Positions 35,326 through 44,271 are shown, numbered from the stretch's first letter. The stretch: DNA of 64,000 bases from a bacterium (GCA_024742665.1 JANSYA010000003.1:372001-436000), one strand, 5' to 3'. A program made the numbers and translations. Notes: generated from the letters alone by a model not told the origin.

Positions 35326-36794
35326 AAATCCCAGCTATGGACCGGCGCTCCAGCGTCCTGGCGCTCCAGATACGCGCCGGTCAGGGCCTGCATATCGCGG
35401 CCGTATTTTTCAACGAAGCGTCTTTGCCATCCGGCTCCGGTCTGTTGCTTCGTCGCGCGCTGTTCGATCACGCCCAGATACAGACGCGCGTCTTCCGCGT
35501 CGATGCCCAGACTCGCGAGCCCCCGGGCCGCCCGGGGCAACAGAGTATTCAAAATCAAACGCCGGGCTCCAATTTGTTCGCCGTCGTACCACTTAAAATG
35601 GGCCTTCAGGCCATGTCGCGCCGCTCCATAAAAATTATCCCGGGCACAGGCGAATTCGATTCGTTCCGAGCAGGCGCGCTCTTCGCCGACCATGTCCTGG
35701 ACAAGTCCGAAATAAAACGCCATATTCGCGACCTCGTCCAGGATCGTGGGCCCGGCCGGCAGGACCCGTTGTTCCACGCGAATATGCGGCCGCCCCTGCT
35801 GATCGAAACCGATCAGCGGTCGATTCCAGCGCCAGATGGTTCCGTTATGAAACCGCAGATGATGGAGTTTGCCCGCTTCGTCGTCAAGGCGAACCGGCAG
35901 GAGAATCGGAAAATGTTCTAAGTTCTCTTGAAACACTTCTAACAGAGATTCGCGGGCGAAACCGCTGCCGAAGCTCACCCGGCGCAAGGGGCCCGCCGCG
36001 GCTCCTGCGAATCCTCCGGCTTCCACCGCTTCTTCAAAAACGGGAATCCGGGTTTCTTCCCACAGATCGCGCCCGAATAGATACGGCGAATTGGCGGCCA
36101 GGGCGATCAGCGGCGCCGACGCGACGATCGAAGCGTTGTACAAACGCAGCCCCTGAGCCGCGGGCGCCTGCATATGAATTTGAAAAGACGTAGCGGCGGC
36201 TTCCAGCATCACGTCGGCGTGAAAAACTTCCAGACGTTCGAGGCCGACGATATTTAAATGCAGCGGTTGGCCGTCACGCGCGCGTAAAATTTGTTCGTTC
36301 AAGGCGGCATAGCGAGCCGAACGAGAGATATTCGCCAGACAGAGATCCGATTCTTGCAGCACCGGCAAAATGCCGATGCGCAGCAATCGAGCGCCGATTT
36401 CCCCGGCGACCGTGCGAGCGCGGCGCCACTGGGCTTCCAGGCTTCCCGCGAAATCACGCAGTGCGCCGCCGCGCAACTCGGCCGGCGGAGTATTGAATTC
36501 TACGTTAAAGAGCGCGAGTTCCGGCGAAAGCCACTCGTTCCCATCGGGCCCCATACGTTCATAGAAGAGATCGTAGCACGGCTTCGGGCGCAGTCCGGGA
36601 TCATCGTGTACGAGCCAGGCTTCCAGCTCCAGCCCGCCCACGGGATGACCGTCAGCCAGCCGATTCTGCTTCTGCCAGTCTTCCAGCTCAAGGGTTTCCC
36701 GCGCCAGGCATGCCCGAAAGCGTTCGTAATCGCCCGCCTCAAATGTACTCTGTTCGATTTCCTGTCCCAGGGATCCCCACGCCTCTGAATCCAC
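35322..36794 (-). CDS. Glutamate-cysteine ligase-like (GCS2 family) enzyme
   Basis: 490 residues. The pattern GGLELEAWLVHDDPGLRP, LSPELALFNVEFNTPP and AAATSFQIHMQAPA is that of the GCS2/YbdK-type carboxylate-amine ligase superfamily, which joins the gamma- or alpha-carboxyl of glutamate to an amine using ATP. Glu residues in the first two blocks are the magnesium/ATP ligands. Cytoplasmic. Overlaps by four bases the aspartoacylase-like hydrolase gene downstream. It may make a glutamyl amide that the neighbour trims or recycles; glutathione synthesis itself is not shown because no gshB is nearby. Confidence 0.85.
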   Translation of the reverse strand: MDSEAWGSLGQEIEQSTFEAGDYERFRACLARETLELEDWQKQNRLADGHPVGGLELEAWLVHDDPGLRPKPCYDLFYERMGPDGNEWLSPELALFNVEFNTPPAELRGGALRDFAGSLEAQWRRARTVAGEIGARLLRIGILPVLQESDLCLANISRSARYAALNEQILRARDGQPLHLNIVGLERLEVFHADVMLEAAATSFQIHMQAPAAQGLRLYNASIVASAPLIALAANSPYLFGRDLWEETRIPVFEEAVEAGGFAGAAAGPLRRVSFGSGFARESLLEVFQENLEHFPILLPVRLDDEAGKLHHLRFHNGTIWRWNRPLIGFDQQGRPHIRVEQRVLPAGPTILDEVANMAFYFGLVQDMVGEERACSERIEFACARDNFYGAARHGLKAHFKWYDGEQIGARRLILNTLLPRAARGLASLGIDAEDARLYLGVIEQRATKQQTGAGWQRRFVEKYGRDMQALTGAYLERQDAGAPVHSWDL

Positions 36795-36924
36795 GACATG
36801 GGCGGCAACAGGGGACGCCAGACATTCGCAAATCCCGGCGGATGATTTTCCTCACATTGTGAACATTCGGATTGCTCACAACCGGGACGCCGCGTTGCGA
36901 TTCCAAAAACGGCCCTCTTCTAAA

Positions 36925-37365
36925 CTAGAGCGCTCTGAATCGTTTCTGCATTTCGGCCGGGCTCACAATTTCCAACCGCTGCTGCAATACCCAGGCGTGT
37001 CCAAAAGGATCCGAAAGCCAGGCCGTGCGGCAGCCGTAAAACTGATCCGCCGCGGGGCGATCGACTTTCGCGCCCGCGGCGACGGCTCTTTCGACAGCCT
37101 GATCCACGTCCGGAACGTACACCGTCAGGCTAACCGGCGTGCCGCCCAGGCTGGCCGGCCCCAGGCAGCCATAGTCGGGATATTCGTCCGCCAGCATAAA
37201 TTTGTGTCCGGCCAGTTCCAGCTCCGCGTGACCGACGCGTCCATCGGCGTCCGTAAGCCGATAGATTTCCGTCGCGCCGAAGGCTTCGACATAAAAGGCC
37301 GCGGCCCGGGCGGCGTCGCGAACCGTAAGATAAGGCAGGATTCCCGCCGGTGGTGCTTCTGACAT
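36925..37365 (-). CDS. VOC-family (glyoxalase-like) protein
   Basis: 146 residues from ATG 37365, chosen for the perfect ribosome site AGGAGG five bases upstream. Single-chain vicinal-oxygen-chelate fold of the PhnB/YdcR-like type: GILPYLTVRDAARAAAFYV, GATEIYRLTDADGRVGHAEL, FMLADEYPDYG and the closing GCRTAWLSDPFGHAWVLQQ. Members bind a metal through His/Glu (H of GHAEL, E near the end) and act on varied small substrates or as resistance and epimerase proteins. Substrate is not predictable from sequence. Confidence 0.88.
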   Translation of the reverse strand: MSEAPPAGILPYLTVRDAARAAAFYVEAFGATEIYRLTDADGRVGHAELELAGHKFMLADEYPDYGCLGPASLGGTPVSLTVYVPDVDQAVERAVAAGAKVDRPAADQFYGCRTAWLSDPFGHAWVLQQRLEIVSPAEMQKRFRAL

Positions 37366-37614
37366 TGATTCCTCCTGAGCGTCCCGGGCGCGCTGCTGGC
37401 TGTGCTCCGCTTGCCGGCCCGGTCGCTTTTCGATATTCAGCATAGTCGAAACGCTCGGCGCAGGATTGGATAAAAGTTACCTGATCGCAGAACCCGAGGC
37501 GTTCTTTGATTCGGCGGCCGTCTGGTGTCGAAAGTCGCCGCGAGCCGAATCTTCCGAATCGGGCGCAGGCCGGGGCAATCGCTTTATGGCCTGGATGATA
37601 TTCGCCGCCCGGGC

Positions 37615-38571
37615 TCAGCCCTCCTCTGCAAAACGGTCCGTCGCGTTCAGCAGCGCCGTGCGCGTGCCCGGCTCCATCGCCGAATGGCCGGCGTCGGGTA
37701 TAATCTGCAGGTCGGCTTCGGGCCAGCGCGCGCACAAATCGTACGCGTTCCCCAGGGGACAGACGACGTCGTAGCGACCGTGCACGATCACCGCCGGAAT
37801 TTTACGCACGCGGTCCACGTTCTGGATCAGCTGATCGTCGCTCTCCATGAAACCGCCGTTGATAAAATAGTGGCACTCGATGCGCGCGAAGGCCAGGGCG
37901 AAGTGTTCGCTGCCGAAACCGGCCGCGAAGGCCGCGTCGGGATAGAGCTTGCTCGTGCTGCCTTCCCAAATGCTCCAGGCCCGGGCCGCGGCCAGCCGGG
38001 TTTCCGCGTCCTCGGAGGTCAGGCGTTTGTGATAGGCCCGCACCAGATCGCCGTGTTCTTCAGGCGGAATGGCCTCCAGATAGTGGCGCCAGGCGTCGGG
38101 AAAGATGCGACTCGCCCCGTCCTGGTAGAACCAATCGATTTCGCGCCGCCGCAGCATGAAGATGCCGCGCAGTGTCAGCGAACGCACTCGTTCGGGATGC
38201 GTCTCGGCGTAGGCCAGCGCCAGGGTGCTACCCCAGCTGCCGCCGAAGACCGCCCAGCTTTCGATGTCGAGATGCGTGCGAATGGCTTCGATGTCGGAGA
38301 CCAGATGCCAGGTCGTATTCTCTTCCAGTGTAGCGAAGGGTTTGCTCCGACCGCAGCCGCGCTGGTCGAATAAAATAATGCGCCACTTTCGGGGATCAAA
38401 AAATCTGCGATAGTTCGGCGTGACGCCGCCGCCGGGACCGCCGTGTAAAAAGACGACCGGCCGCCCCTGCGGATTGCCGCACTCTTCGACGTAGATGTTG
38501 TGCAGGTCCGAGACCGGCAGCATGAAGTGCCTGTACGGTTCGATTTTCGGATAGAGCTCGCGGACGTTCAT
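37615..38571 (-). CDS. pip: Proline iminopeptidase
   Basis: 318 residues, serine peptidase family S33, releases N-terminal proline from peptides. Oxyanion region VVFLHGGPGGG, conserved DQRGCGRS, nucleophile elbow GGSWGSTLALAYAE, catalytic Asp in VHGRYDVVCP and His in DAGHSAMEPG. The length and the block WHLVSDIEAIRTHLDIESW fit bacterial Pip closely. Cytoplasmic. No clear operon partner; the next leftward gene ends 45 bp upstream. Confidence 0.95.
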   Translation of the reverse strand: MNVRELYPKIEPYRHFMLPVSDLHNIYVEECGNPQGRPVVFLHGGPGGGVTPNYRRFFDPRKWRIILFDQRGCGRSKPFATLEENTTWHLVSDIEAIRTHLDIESWAVFGGSWGSTLALAYAETHPERVRSLTLRGIFMLRRREIDWFYQDGASRIFPDAWRHYLEAIPPEEHGDLVRAYHKRLTSEDAETRLAAARAWSIWEGSTSKLYPDAAFAAGFGSEHFALAFARIECHYFINGGFMESDDQLIQNVDRVRKIPAVIVHGRYDVVCPLGNAYDLCARWPEADLQIIPDAGHSAMEPGTRTALLNATDRFAEEG

Positions 38572-38616
38572 TCGCGTCCCATGAAAGACGCTGCGCCGCG
38601 GGCCGCGCGCGTTTTT

Positions 38617-40080
38617 TTATTTTTTCGCGGCGTCCGTAAATTTATCCAGCAAATCTTTGACGACGTCTTGAAGATCGCCGCGGTTCGGCAGCTTGCCCAT
38701 CATGCCGTACATGGCCGCCGAACGCTTCGGCAATCCGCTGCCGCCCATCTTTGAAAACATACGCGTAATGCCGCTGGCCATCGATTCGGGTAGAACGCCC
38801 AGAGCGCTGCCGGCGAGCACGCCCATCTGCGAATTGAGTTTGCTCAAACTGAAGCGGCGGGCCTTCGCGATCGCTTCGCGGAGATCCGAGAGAAATTGTT
38901 CCACGCTCTGGGAGTGGGCCCAGTTGATCGTCAGGTGCAGGCTCGCCGGGTACTGCTGGCGGTCCAGATGCCAGCCGCGCACGCTCATCTCGTCGCCGAC
39001 TTCGTAAATGTCGAGCGAAGGATCGTCCGCCGCCAGACACATGACGCTCATATGCGGTTCGCCGAGAATTTTTACGCCGTCCATTTCGCGCACGCCTTCC
39101 GCGACGGTCCGCACGGTTTCCATTACGGTGCGCGTGATTCCGAGATACCCCTCTTCGCCGAGATAGTTCATGATCGCCCAGGCCGCGGCGATCGCTCCGC
39201 CGGGCCGGGTGCCGGCCACGGTCGGGCTCGCGTAAATTCCGCCGGGCCATTCGGTGTATACGAAGTATTGGTGGCGACGCAGATCTTTGTCTCGGTACAG
39301 TACGCATGATGCGCCCTTCGCCGCGTAGCCGTACTTGTGTAAGTCCACCGACATAGAAGTTACGCCCGGAAGCTTAAAGTCGAAGTCGGGCACGTCGAAA
39401 CCCAGCTTGCGTACGAAGGGCAGCATCATGCCGCCCACGCAGGCGTCGACGTGCATGAGAATGCCACGCGCGGCGGCGAGTTCCGCCAGCTCCGCGATGG
39501 GATCCACGACGCCCTGGGGATACTGGGGCGCCGAACCCACGATCATGATCGTGCGTTCCGTAATCGCATCCCGCATAGCATTCACATCCGCGCGATAATC
39601 CTGGGCGACCGGCATGTGGCGGATCTTTACGTCGAAATAGTGGCCGGCCTTATCGAAGGCGGGGTGCGCCGTAACCGGCACCAGAATTTCAGGTTCGGTG
39701 ATGTCGGGTCGCTCGGCTCTGAATTTCTGGCGCGCGGTTTTGACCGCCATGAGAATGCTTTCGGTGCCGCCCGAAGTCATATTGCCGGCTGTATTCGAAT
39801 CGCCGCCCAGCAGCCCCGCGGTCATCGAAAGCACTTCGCTTTCGAATTTTTTCAGACTCGGGAAGGCCCCGGGGTTCAAGCCGTTCTCCGAGAAGAACAT
39901 CGTATAGGCCTCTTTTAATACGGAGAGCATCTCCTCCCCCGCGTAAAACACCAGACTGAAGGTACGACCATCGCGCCAGCGCGTGTCTTTATCGCGGACG
40001 GCGGCCATGCGGCGAAAGACTTCGTCGCGATCGAGGCCGGCGTCGGGCAGTGAAACGGGGGTAGAATAAGATTTACTCAT
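38617..40080 (-). CDS. Sphingosine-1-phosphate lyase-like PLP-dependent decarboxylase-family enzyme
   Basis: 487 residues from ATG 40080. Group II PLP decarboxylase superfamily, closest in pattern to sphingosine-1-phosphate lyases: NMTSGGTESILMAVKTAR (phosphate site), VPVTAHPAFDKAGHYF, ILMHVDACVGGMMLPFV, the PLP lysine in SVDLHKYGYAAKGAS and the block YVYTEWPGGIYASPTVAGTR (seen here as FVYTEWPGGIYASPTVAGTR). Glutamate decarboxylase-like activity is the alternative, but WPGGxYxSPTxxGTRPGG is typical of the lyase branch. It would split a phosphorylated long-chain base into aldehyde and phosphoethanolamine. No transmembrane anchor, unlike eukaryotic forms. Confidence 0.82.
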   Translation of the reverse strand: MSKSYSTPVSLPDAGLDRDEVFRRMAAVRDKDTRWRDGRTFSLVFYAGEEMLSVLKEAYTMFFSENGLNPGAFPSLKKFESEVLSMTAGLLGGDSNTAGNMTSGGTESILMAVKTARQKFRAERPDITEPEILVPVTAHPAFDKAGHYFDVKIRHMPVAQDYRADVNAMRDAITERTIMIVGSAPQYPQGVVDPIAELAELAAARGILMHVDACVGGMMLPFVRKLGFDVPDFDFKLPGVTSMSVDLHKYGYAAKGASCVLYRDKDLRRHQYFVYTEWPGGIYASPTVAGTRPGGAIAAAWAIMNYLGEEGYLGITRTVMETVRTVAEGVREMDGVKILGEPHMSVMCLAADDPSLDIYEVGDEMSVRGWHLDRQQYPASLHLTINWAHSQSVEQFLSDLREAIAKARRFSLSKLNSQMGVLAGSALGVLPESMASGITRMFSKMGGSGLPKRSAAMYGMMGKLPNRGDLQDVVKDLLDKFTDAAKK

Positions 40081-40197
40081 TTCGGAAAAATGAATGTTTA
40101 TTCCGCATTCGTCAATCTTTTCCACGCTCAAAACACGGATTATTTTTCAGTCTATGGATAGCACGGATGGCAGGACAGCGCGGATGGCGCGAGGGGA

Positions 40198-40587
40198 TCA
40201 GAGCTTTCGCCGCACTCGTTCCAGGGCGTTTTGCAGAGCTTTCGATTCCGGACGCAGCTCAGTTGCGCGTTCTAGAAATCCCGCCGCGTCCGAGTAGCGC
40301 TTGAGGCCGTAGGCGGCGGAACCCGCCAGGCTCAGCAGACTGGCGTTGCGGGGATGCTTGCGCAAAAGCGTTTCGCACTGACGCAATACGTAGTCAAATC
40401 GCTTCGCCTGGAGCGCCGCTTTGAGAACCGTCAGGGCGTTTTGTTTTTGAGCGCCGGCGCCAGCGGCCGGGGCCGCAGCAATCGATGCGCTCGTCGCCGA
40501 ATCAGCGGGTGCTGCGCCGCGGCCGGCCGTGGCCGGGCCGGCGGACGCGCGGGAATCAAACGCGGGCTTTCCGGACGGCCTTATTTC
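40198..40587 (-). CDS. TPR domain encoded in the -1 frame of the preceding SPFH gene
   Basis: 129 codons open in the -1 frame directly after the slippery site at 40587-40593. The first 47 or so residues are an Ala/Pro/Gly-rich linker. The last 80 are two tetratricopeptide repeats (ALTVLKAALQAKRFDYVLRQ, then LLSLAGSAAYGLKRYSDAAG). The frame has no ATG or GTG; a stop lies eleven codons upstream of the slip point inside the SPFH gene. The only TTG (40386) would cut into the first TPR and leave 62 residues. Expression by -1 frameshifting would add it to the SPFH protein (about 435 residues). Alternatives are a recent frameshift mutation or a sequencing error in the A6 run. Confidence 0.6.
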   Translation of the reverse strand, partial: EIRPSGKPAFDSRASAGPATAGRGAAPADSATSASIAAAPAAGAGAQKQNALTVLKAALQAKRFDYVLRQCETLLRKHPRNASLLSLAGSAAYGLKRYSDAAGFLERATELRPESKALQNALERVRRKL

Positions 40588-41504
40588 TTTTTTGGCGCGA
40601 TCTGGCTTTGAATCCCGGCGAGCACGCTTTCAAGATTGCTCAGATCGATGGGCAGAATCACTTCGTTTTCGGGATTCGCCAGGCCTTTGAGTTTGGTCAG
40701 GAACTCTTCCGACAACGAAAGCTGCATGGCTTCCATACCGCCAGGAGCGCTCAGAGAACCCGCGATTTTTGCAATCCCCGCTGCGGTGGCTTCGGCCAGA
40801 GCGCGAATTTCGCTGGCTTCACCCGTGGCTTCGTTGATCACCTGGGTTTTATAACCTTCGGACTTGTTGATCAACTCCTGCTTGAGACCTTCCGAGCGGT
40901 TGATTACGGAAGTCATTTCGCCTTCGGAGTTGGCGATGGTCGCGCGCTTTTCGCGTTCGGCCGTCATCTGCTGCTCCATCGAAAGTAGAATTTCTTTCGA
41001 CGGGGTAATATTCTGGATCTCGTAACGCTTGATATCGACGCCCCAGAACTCCGCGGCTTCATCGACAACGGACACGATGCGCTGATTCAATGTAGCGCGT
41101 TCTTCGAATGTTTTGTCCAGATCCAGATCGCCGAAGGCGGCGCGCATAGTCGTTTGCGCCAGCTGAATCACGGCGTACTGGTAATCGTTTACGTTATAGA
41201 CCGCTTTGTACGAATCCATGACTTTCATGTAGACGATGCCGTCGACTTTGACCTGCACGTTGTCTTTGGTGATACAGAGCTGGGCCGGCACGTCGATCGA
41301 CTCTTCTTTCAGGGTCACGATATAGGCCACGCGATCGAAGAAGGGGATCAGCGCGTGAAAGCCCGCGCCGAGGGTCTTGTGATATTTACCCAGGCGTTCG
41401 ACGATGAACTCCTCCTGGGCGGGAACGATGCGAATGGCCCGCACAAATTTGTAGGCCACGTAGATAAAGAACAGGACGTAGATCAGTATGCCAATGGTTT
41501 CCAT
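40581..41504 (-). CDS. SPFH/Band 7 (paraslipin-type) membrane protein
   Basis: 307 residues. N-terminal hydrophobic anchor (residues about 3-20), then an SPFH/prohibitin-homology domain of stomatin/paraslipin type: RIVPAQEEFIVERLGKYHKT, LIPFFDRVAYIVTLKEESID, and LAQTTMRAAFGDLDLDKTFE. A coiled-coil segment follows (AEREKRATIANSEGEM). Such proteins oligomerise in membrane microdomains and often accompany NfeD proteins, as here (NfeD, SPFH, SPFH on one strand). The last codons, CCA AAA AAG AAA TAA, contain an in-frame A AAA AAG heptamer leading into a -1 frame TPR domain. Confidence 0.92.
   Translation of the reverse strand: METIGILIYVLFFIYVAYKFVRAIRIVPAQEEFIVERLGKYHKTLGAGFHALIPFFDRVAYIVTLKEESIDVPAQLCITKDNVQVKVDGIVYMKVMDSYKAVYNVNDYQYAVIQLAQTTMRAAFGDLDLDKTFEERATLNQRIVSVVDEAAEFWGVDIKRYEIQNITPSKEILLSMEQQMTAEREKRATIANSEGEMTSVINRSEGLKQELINKSEGYKTQVINEATGEASEIRALAEATAAGIAKIAGSLSAPGGMEAMQLSLSEEFLTKLKGLANPENEVILPIDLSNLESVLAGIQSQIAPKKK
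40587..40593 (-). promoter_or_regulatory. Candidate -1 programmed frameshift heptamer A AAA AAG
   Basis: On the leftward strand the SPFH codons end CCA AAA AAG AAA TAA. The heptamer A AAA AAG is in the correct phase for tandem -1 slippage, as in the well-known dnaX signal. A shift enters GAA ATA AGG and reads 129 codons into a TPR domain. I do not see a strong upstream Shine-Dalgarno-like stimulator. The nearest strong downstream stem is CCGGCC/GGCCGG, about 45 bases away, further than usual. Confidence 0.5.
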
Positions 41505-41610
41505 AGTAGTCAGTACTCTCGATGATTCAGTGATTTAGTAGTTTAGCAGTATTGGATGCGAATCGCCCGTAGACCGGGGCGATCATGCGAAAATTCGCGC
41601 CGGCGGCGTA

Positions 41611-42543
41611 TCAGGAAGCGGACGAGCCGCCGCCTCCCATCGTGTCGGTGACTTTGGCCACGCCTTCGAAGACGCCTTTGATATTCGCCAGACTCAGAGG
41701 CACCACCTGGGTCTGAGACTTCGAGACCACGTCGCCGAACTGCTTGATATATTGCTGCGCGATCCGCAACTGCACTGCGTCGCGACCGCCATCGCTGTTG
41801 ACCGCGTCCGCGACTACTTTCAAGGCTTCGGCGGTAGCGTCCGCGATCAGTTCGATTTGCTTCGCATTACCTTCGGCTTCGTTGATGCGCTTCATCTTCT
41901 CGCCTTCCGAGACGTTGATCGCCTCGCGTTTTTCGCCTTCCGAACGGTTGATGACGGAAGCCCGCTCGCCTTCGGAGTGCAGAATCTCGGCGCGTTTGGT
42001 GCGCTCGGCCTTCATCTGCTGTTCCATGGCGTCGAGCACCGAGTTCGGCGGCAGAATATTTTTAATTTCGTAGCGGAGCACCTTAATGCCCCAGGGATCG
42101 CTGGCCTGATCCACGTTCGAAACGACCGCGTCGTTGATCTTTTCGCGCTCTTTGAAGGTCATATCCAGATCGAGCTTACCGATCTGCGAACGCATACTGG
42201 TTTGAGCCAGCTGAATCGAGGCGAAGTGATAGTCGTCAATGCCGTAGCTGGCGAGCTTGGGATCGAGCACTCGCAGATAGAGAATGCCGTCGACTTCGAC
42301 CTGCACGTTATCTTTGGTGATACAACCCTGCGGAGGAACGTCGATGACTTCTTCTTTCAGCCAGGTCCGGTAGGCTACACGATCAATGAAAGGAATCAGA
42401 AAGTGGAAACCCGCTTCGAGGATTCCGTTGAACTTCCCCAGGCGTTCCTTGATATAGGCGGCCTGGTTCGGCACGACCACGAAGGTCCGCGTGATAAAAA
42501 AGATGATAAACAACAGAAATGCGGCCGAGCCGAATATAAACAT
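41611..42543 (-). CDS. SPFH/Band 7 (paraslipin-type) membrane protein
   Basis: 310 residues, paralogue of the next gene. N-terminal anchor (FIFGSAAFLLFIIFFITRTF), then the SPFH domain: VVVPNQAAYIKERLGKFNGI, LIPFIDRVAYRTWLKEEVID, and LAQTSMRSQIGKLDLDMTFK. A coiled-coil region follows (AERTKRAEILHSEGERASV). The end is Gly/Ser-rich (MGGGGSSAS). The two paralogues probably form hetero-oligomers at the membrane with the NfeD protein encoded upstream. Spacing to the next SPFH gene is 106 bp without a visible terminator. Confidence 0.93.
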   Translation of the reverse strand: MFIFGSAAFLLFIIFFITRTFVVVPNQAAYIKERLGKFNGILEAGFHFLIPFIDRVAYRTWLKEEVIDVPPQGCITKDNVQVEVDGILYLRVLDPKLASYGIDDYHFASIQLAQTSMRSQIGKLDLDMTFKEREKINDAVVSNVDQASDPWGIKVLRYEIKNILPPNSVLDAMEQQMKAERTKRAEILHSEGERASVINRSEGEKREAINVSEGEKMKRINEAEGNAKQIELIADATAEALKVVADAVNSDGGRDAVQLRIAQQYIKQFGDVVSKSQTQVVPLSLANIKGVFEGVAKVTDTMGGGGSSAS

Positions 42544-42653
42544 GAGCTTTCCCCGGGGAGTATTTATTTAGAAGAAACTGCGAAACTTTACAGCGACGAG
42601 CGCTGGACCGGCATTCGCAGGCGGCGACGATGCGACTTTTGGTAATCCCGGCG

Positions 42654-43193
42654 CTAGGCGTACGGGCTTGCGTCCGAATCAGACCGCGGCGCGCCGTCCG
42701 CTGCATCCGCAGCGCCGGAATCGGACTCTCCATCCACCGGCTCCACGATCAATAACAAATTTTTACGACCGACGATTTTTGCGCTCTGACCGGAATAGAT
42801 CGGGCTGCCCATGGTCGCCGCCTGCCAGTTGGCGCCCTGAAATCGAACCAGGCCGTCGGTTCTGTCGGGCAGAATGTCTTCGGTGACCTCGACCCGGCGA
42901 CCCAGAATCTCCTGCGGCTCCGGCCGCGGATCGTAGCGCTCCAGCGCCGGAAACCAATTTGCGATCTTCCGCCGAAAGAGCAGCACCATCACCAGCGAAG
43001 ACAGCACCCAGGTCAAAAGCTGGGCCTGAAATCCCGGCAAAGCTTCCGCCATGGTCAAAAGCCCGGTCAAAACCGCGCCCGCGCCGAAAAAGATGATCAC
43101 CGCGCCGGGCACGGCCAGTTCCAATCCGATCAGCACCAGTCCGAAAATAATCCAGGAAGGGCCGCTCAAAAAGAGATTCGCAAGGTCTGTCAT
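42654..43193 (-). CDS. NfeD family membrane protein
   Basis: 179 residues from ATG 43193. Two or three transmembrane helices at the start (WIIFGLVLIGLELAVPGAVI, then LLTWVLSSLVMVLLF). A soluble OB-fold domain of the NfeD C-terminal type follows (LGRRVEVTEDILPDRTDGLV, then AKIVGRKNLLLIVEP). This is the short NfeD form, without a ClpP-like protease domain. NfeD proteins pair with SPFH/paraslipins, and two such genes follow on the same strand. The last 25 residues are an acidic, Ala/Asp-rich tail. Confidence 0.9.
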   Translation of the reverse strand: MTDLANLFLSGPSWIIFGLVLIGLELAVPGAVIIFFGAGAVLTGLLTMAEALPGFQAQLLTWVLSSLVMVLLFRRKIANWFPALERYDPRPEPQEILGRRVEVTEDILPDRTDGLVRFQGANWQAATMGSPIYSGQSAKIVGRKNLLLIVEPVDGESDSGAADAADGAPRSDSDASPYA

Positions 43194-43332
43194 ACTGCGT
43201 GCACTGCAGGGCCGCGTAAGAGCGCTGTAAATCAGAAATCGCTCCGAAATCACAATCCGAGCGTCACCCGGGAATCGACCGGCTCAATTTTCCCGCGTCG
43301 TCGCAACTCGCCCCGGGGCTTATACTGGACTT

Positions 43333-44271
43333 ATGACTCTGACCCAGCTTCGATACATCGTAGCCGTGGATCGTTACGGCGGTTTCGCGCCGGCGGCCAG
43401 ACATTGCCTGGTCACGCAGCCGACGCTCAGTCTGCAGATTCAGAAAATCGAACAGGAAATCGGAGCCGAGATTTTCGACCGCCGGAAGAATCCCGTGACG
43501 GCCACCCACCACGGCCGCCGGGTGATCGAGCAGGCGAAAAATGTTTTACGCGAAGCCGATAAGATCGAAGAACTCTTTCGCGAAGAAGAAGACGAACCCT
43601 CCGGCGAAATCAGCCTGGGGATTATACCGACCGTAGCACCCGTGCTGATGCCCGCGCTGTACTCCATTCTGGGAAAAAAGTACGAACGCCTGCGCTTCCG
43701 CATCTTCGAGCTGCCGACGACCCAGATCATCGAAAAGATGCGGGCCGACGAAATCGAGCTGGGGATTCTCGCCACGCCTCTGGGCTACAAAGACATCGTC
43801 GAGATTCCGCTCTATTACGAATCATTCGTCGCGTACTTTCCCAAAGACTACGACGGCCCGCAGAAGGGCCTCGATCCTCAGGCGGAACGCCCCGGCGGCT
43901 ACGAGATGATCCTGCTCGGGGAAGACCACTGCTTTCGGGATCAATCGCTGCGAGTCTGCGGCAATCGCAACGAGAGTCGCATCGAATGCGGCAGCCTGGA
44001 AACCCTGATGAAGATGGTCGATCGGGGCGCCGGCATGACGCTGCTGCCTCAATTGGCGATTGGCGGCACCGGCGCCGCGAAAAAAAGCAACAAACGCGTG
44101 GCCCGCTTTCGCGATCCGCAGCCGTCCAGGGAAATCAGCCTGGTTCACCACCGGGACTTTTATAAAAAGCGAATCTTCGACGCGATCCGCGACATCGTTC
44201 TGATGCAAATCCCGGACGAATTGCACTCGAAAGACGGGCGCCAGCTCTTCGGAGTCAATGCGGAGGCCTGA
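43333..44271 (+). CDS. oxyR: Hydrogen-peroxide-sensing LysR-type regulator OxyR
   Basis: 312 residues. N-terminal LysR helix-turn-helix (LTQLRYIVAVDRYGGFAPAA, then CLVTQPTLSLQIQKIEQEIG). The regulatory domain contains two cysteines, Cys200 and Cys209, in GEDHCFRDQSLRVCG. Spacing and context match the peroxide-reactive Cys199/Cys208 of E. coli OxyR, so it should form a disulfide on oxidation and activate transcription. It lies directly upstream of ahpC and ahpF, and a good OxyR-type site precedes ahpC. Confidence 0.95.
   Translation: MTLTQLRYIVAVDRYGGFAPAARHCLVTQPTLSLQIQKIEQEIGAEIFDRRKNPVTATHHGRRVIEQAKNVLREADKIEELFREEEDEPSGEISLGIIPTVAPVLMPALYSILGKKYERLRFRIFELPTTQIIEKMRADEIELGILATPLGYKDIVEIPLYYESFVAYFPKDYDGPQKGLDPQAERPGGYEMILLGEDHCFRDQSLRVCGNRNESRIECGSLETLMKMVDRGAGMTLLPQLAIGGTGAAKKSNKRVARFRDPQPSREISLVHHRDFYKKRIFDAIRDIVLMQIPDELHSKDGRQLFGVNAEA

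Noticed and set aside
41752-42645. 297-codon plus-strand frame opposite the first SPFH gene
   Set aside because: Antisense of a well-conserved SPFH domain; no family features of its own.
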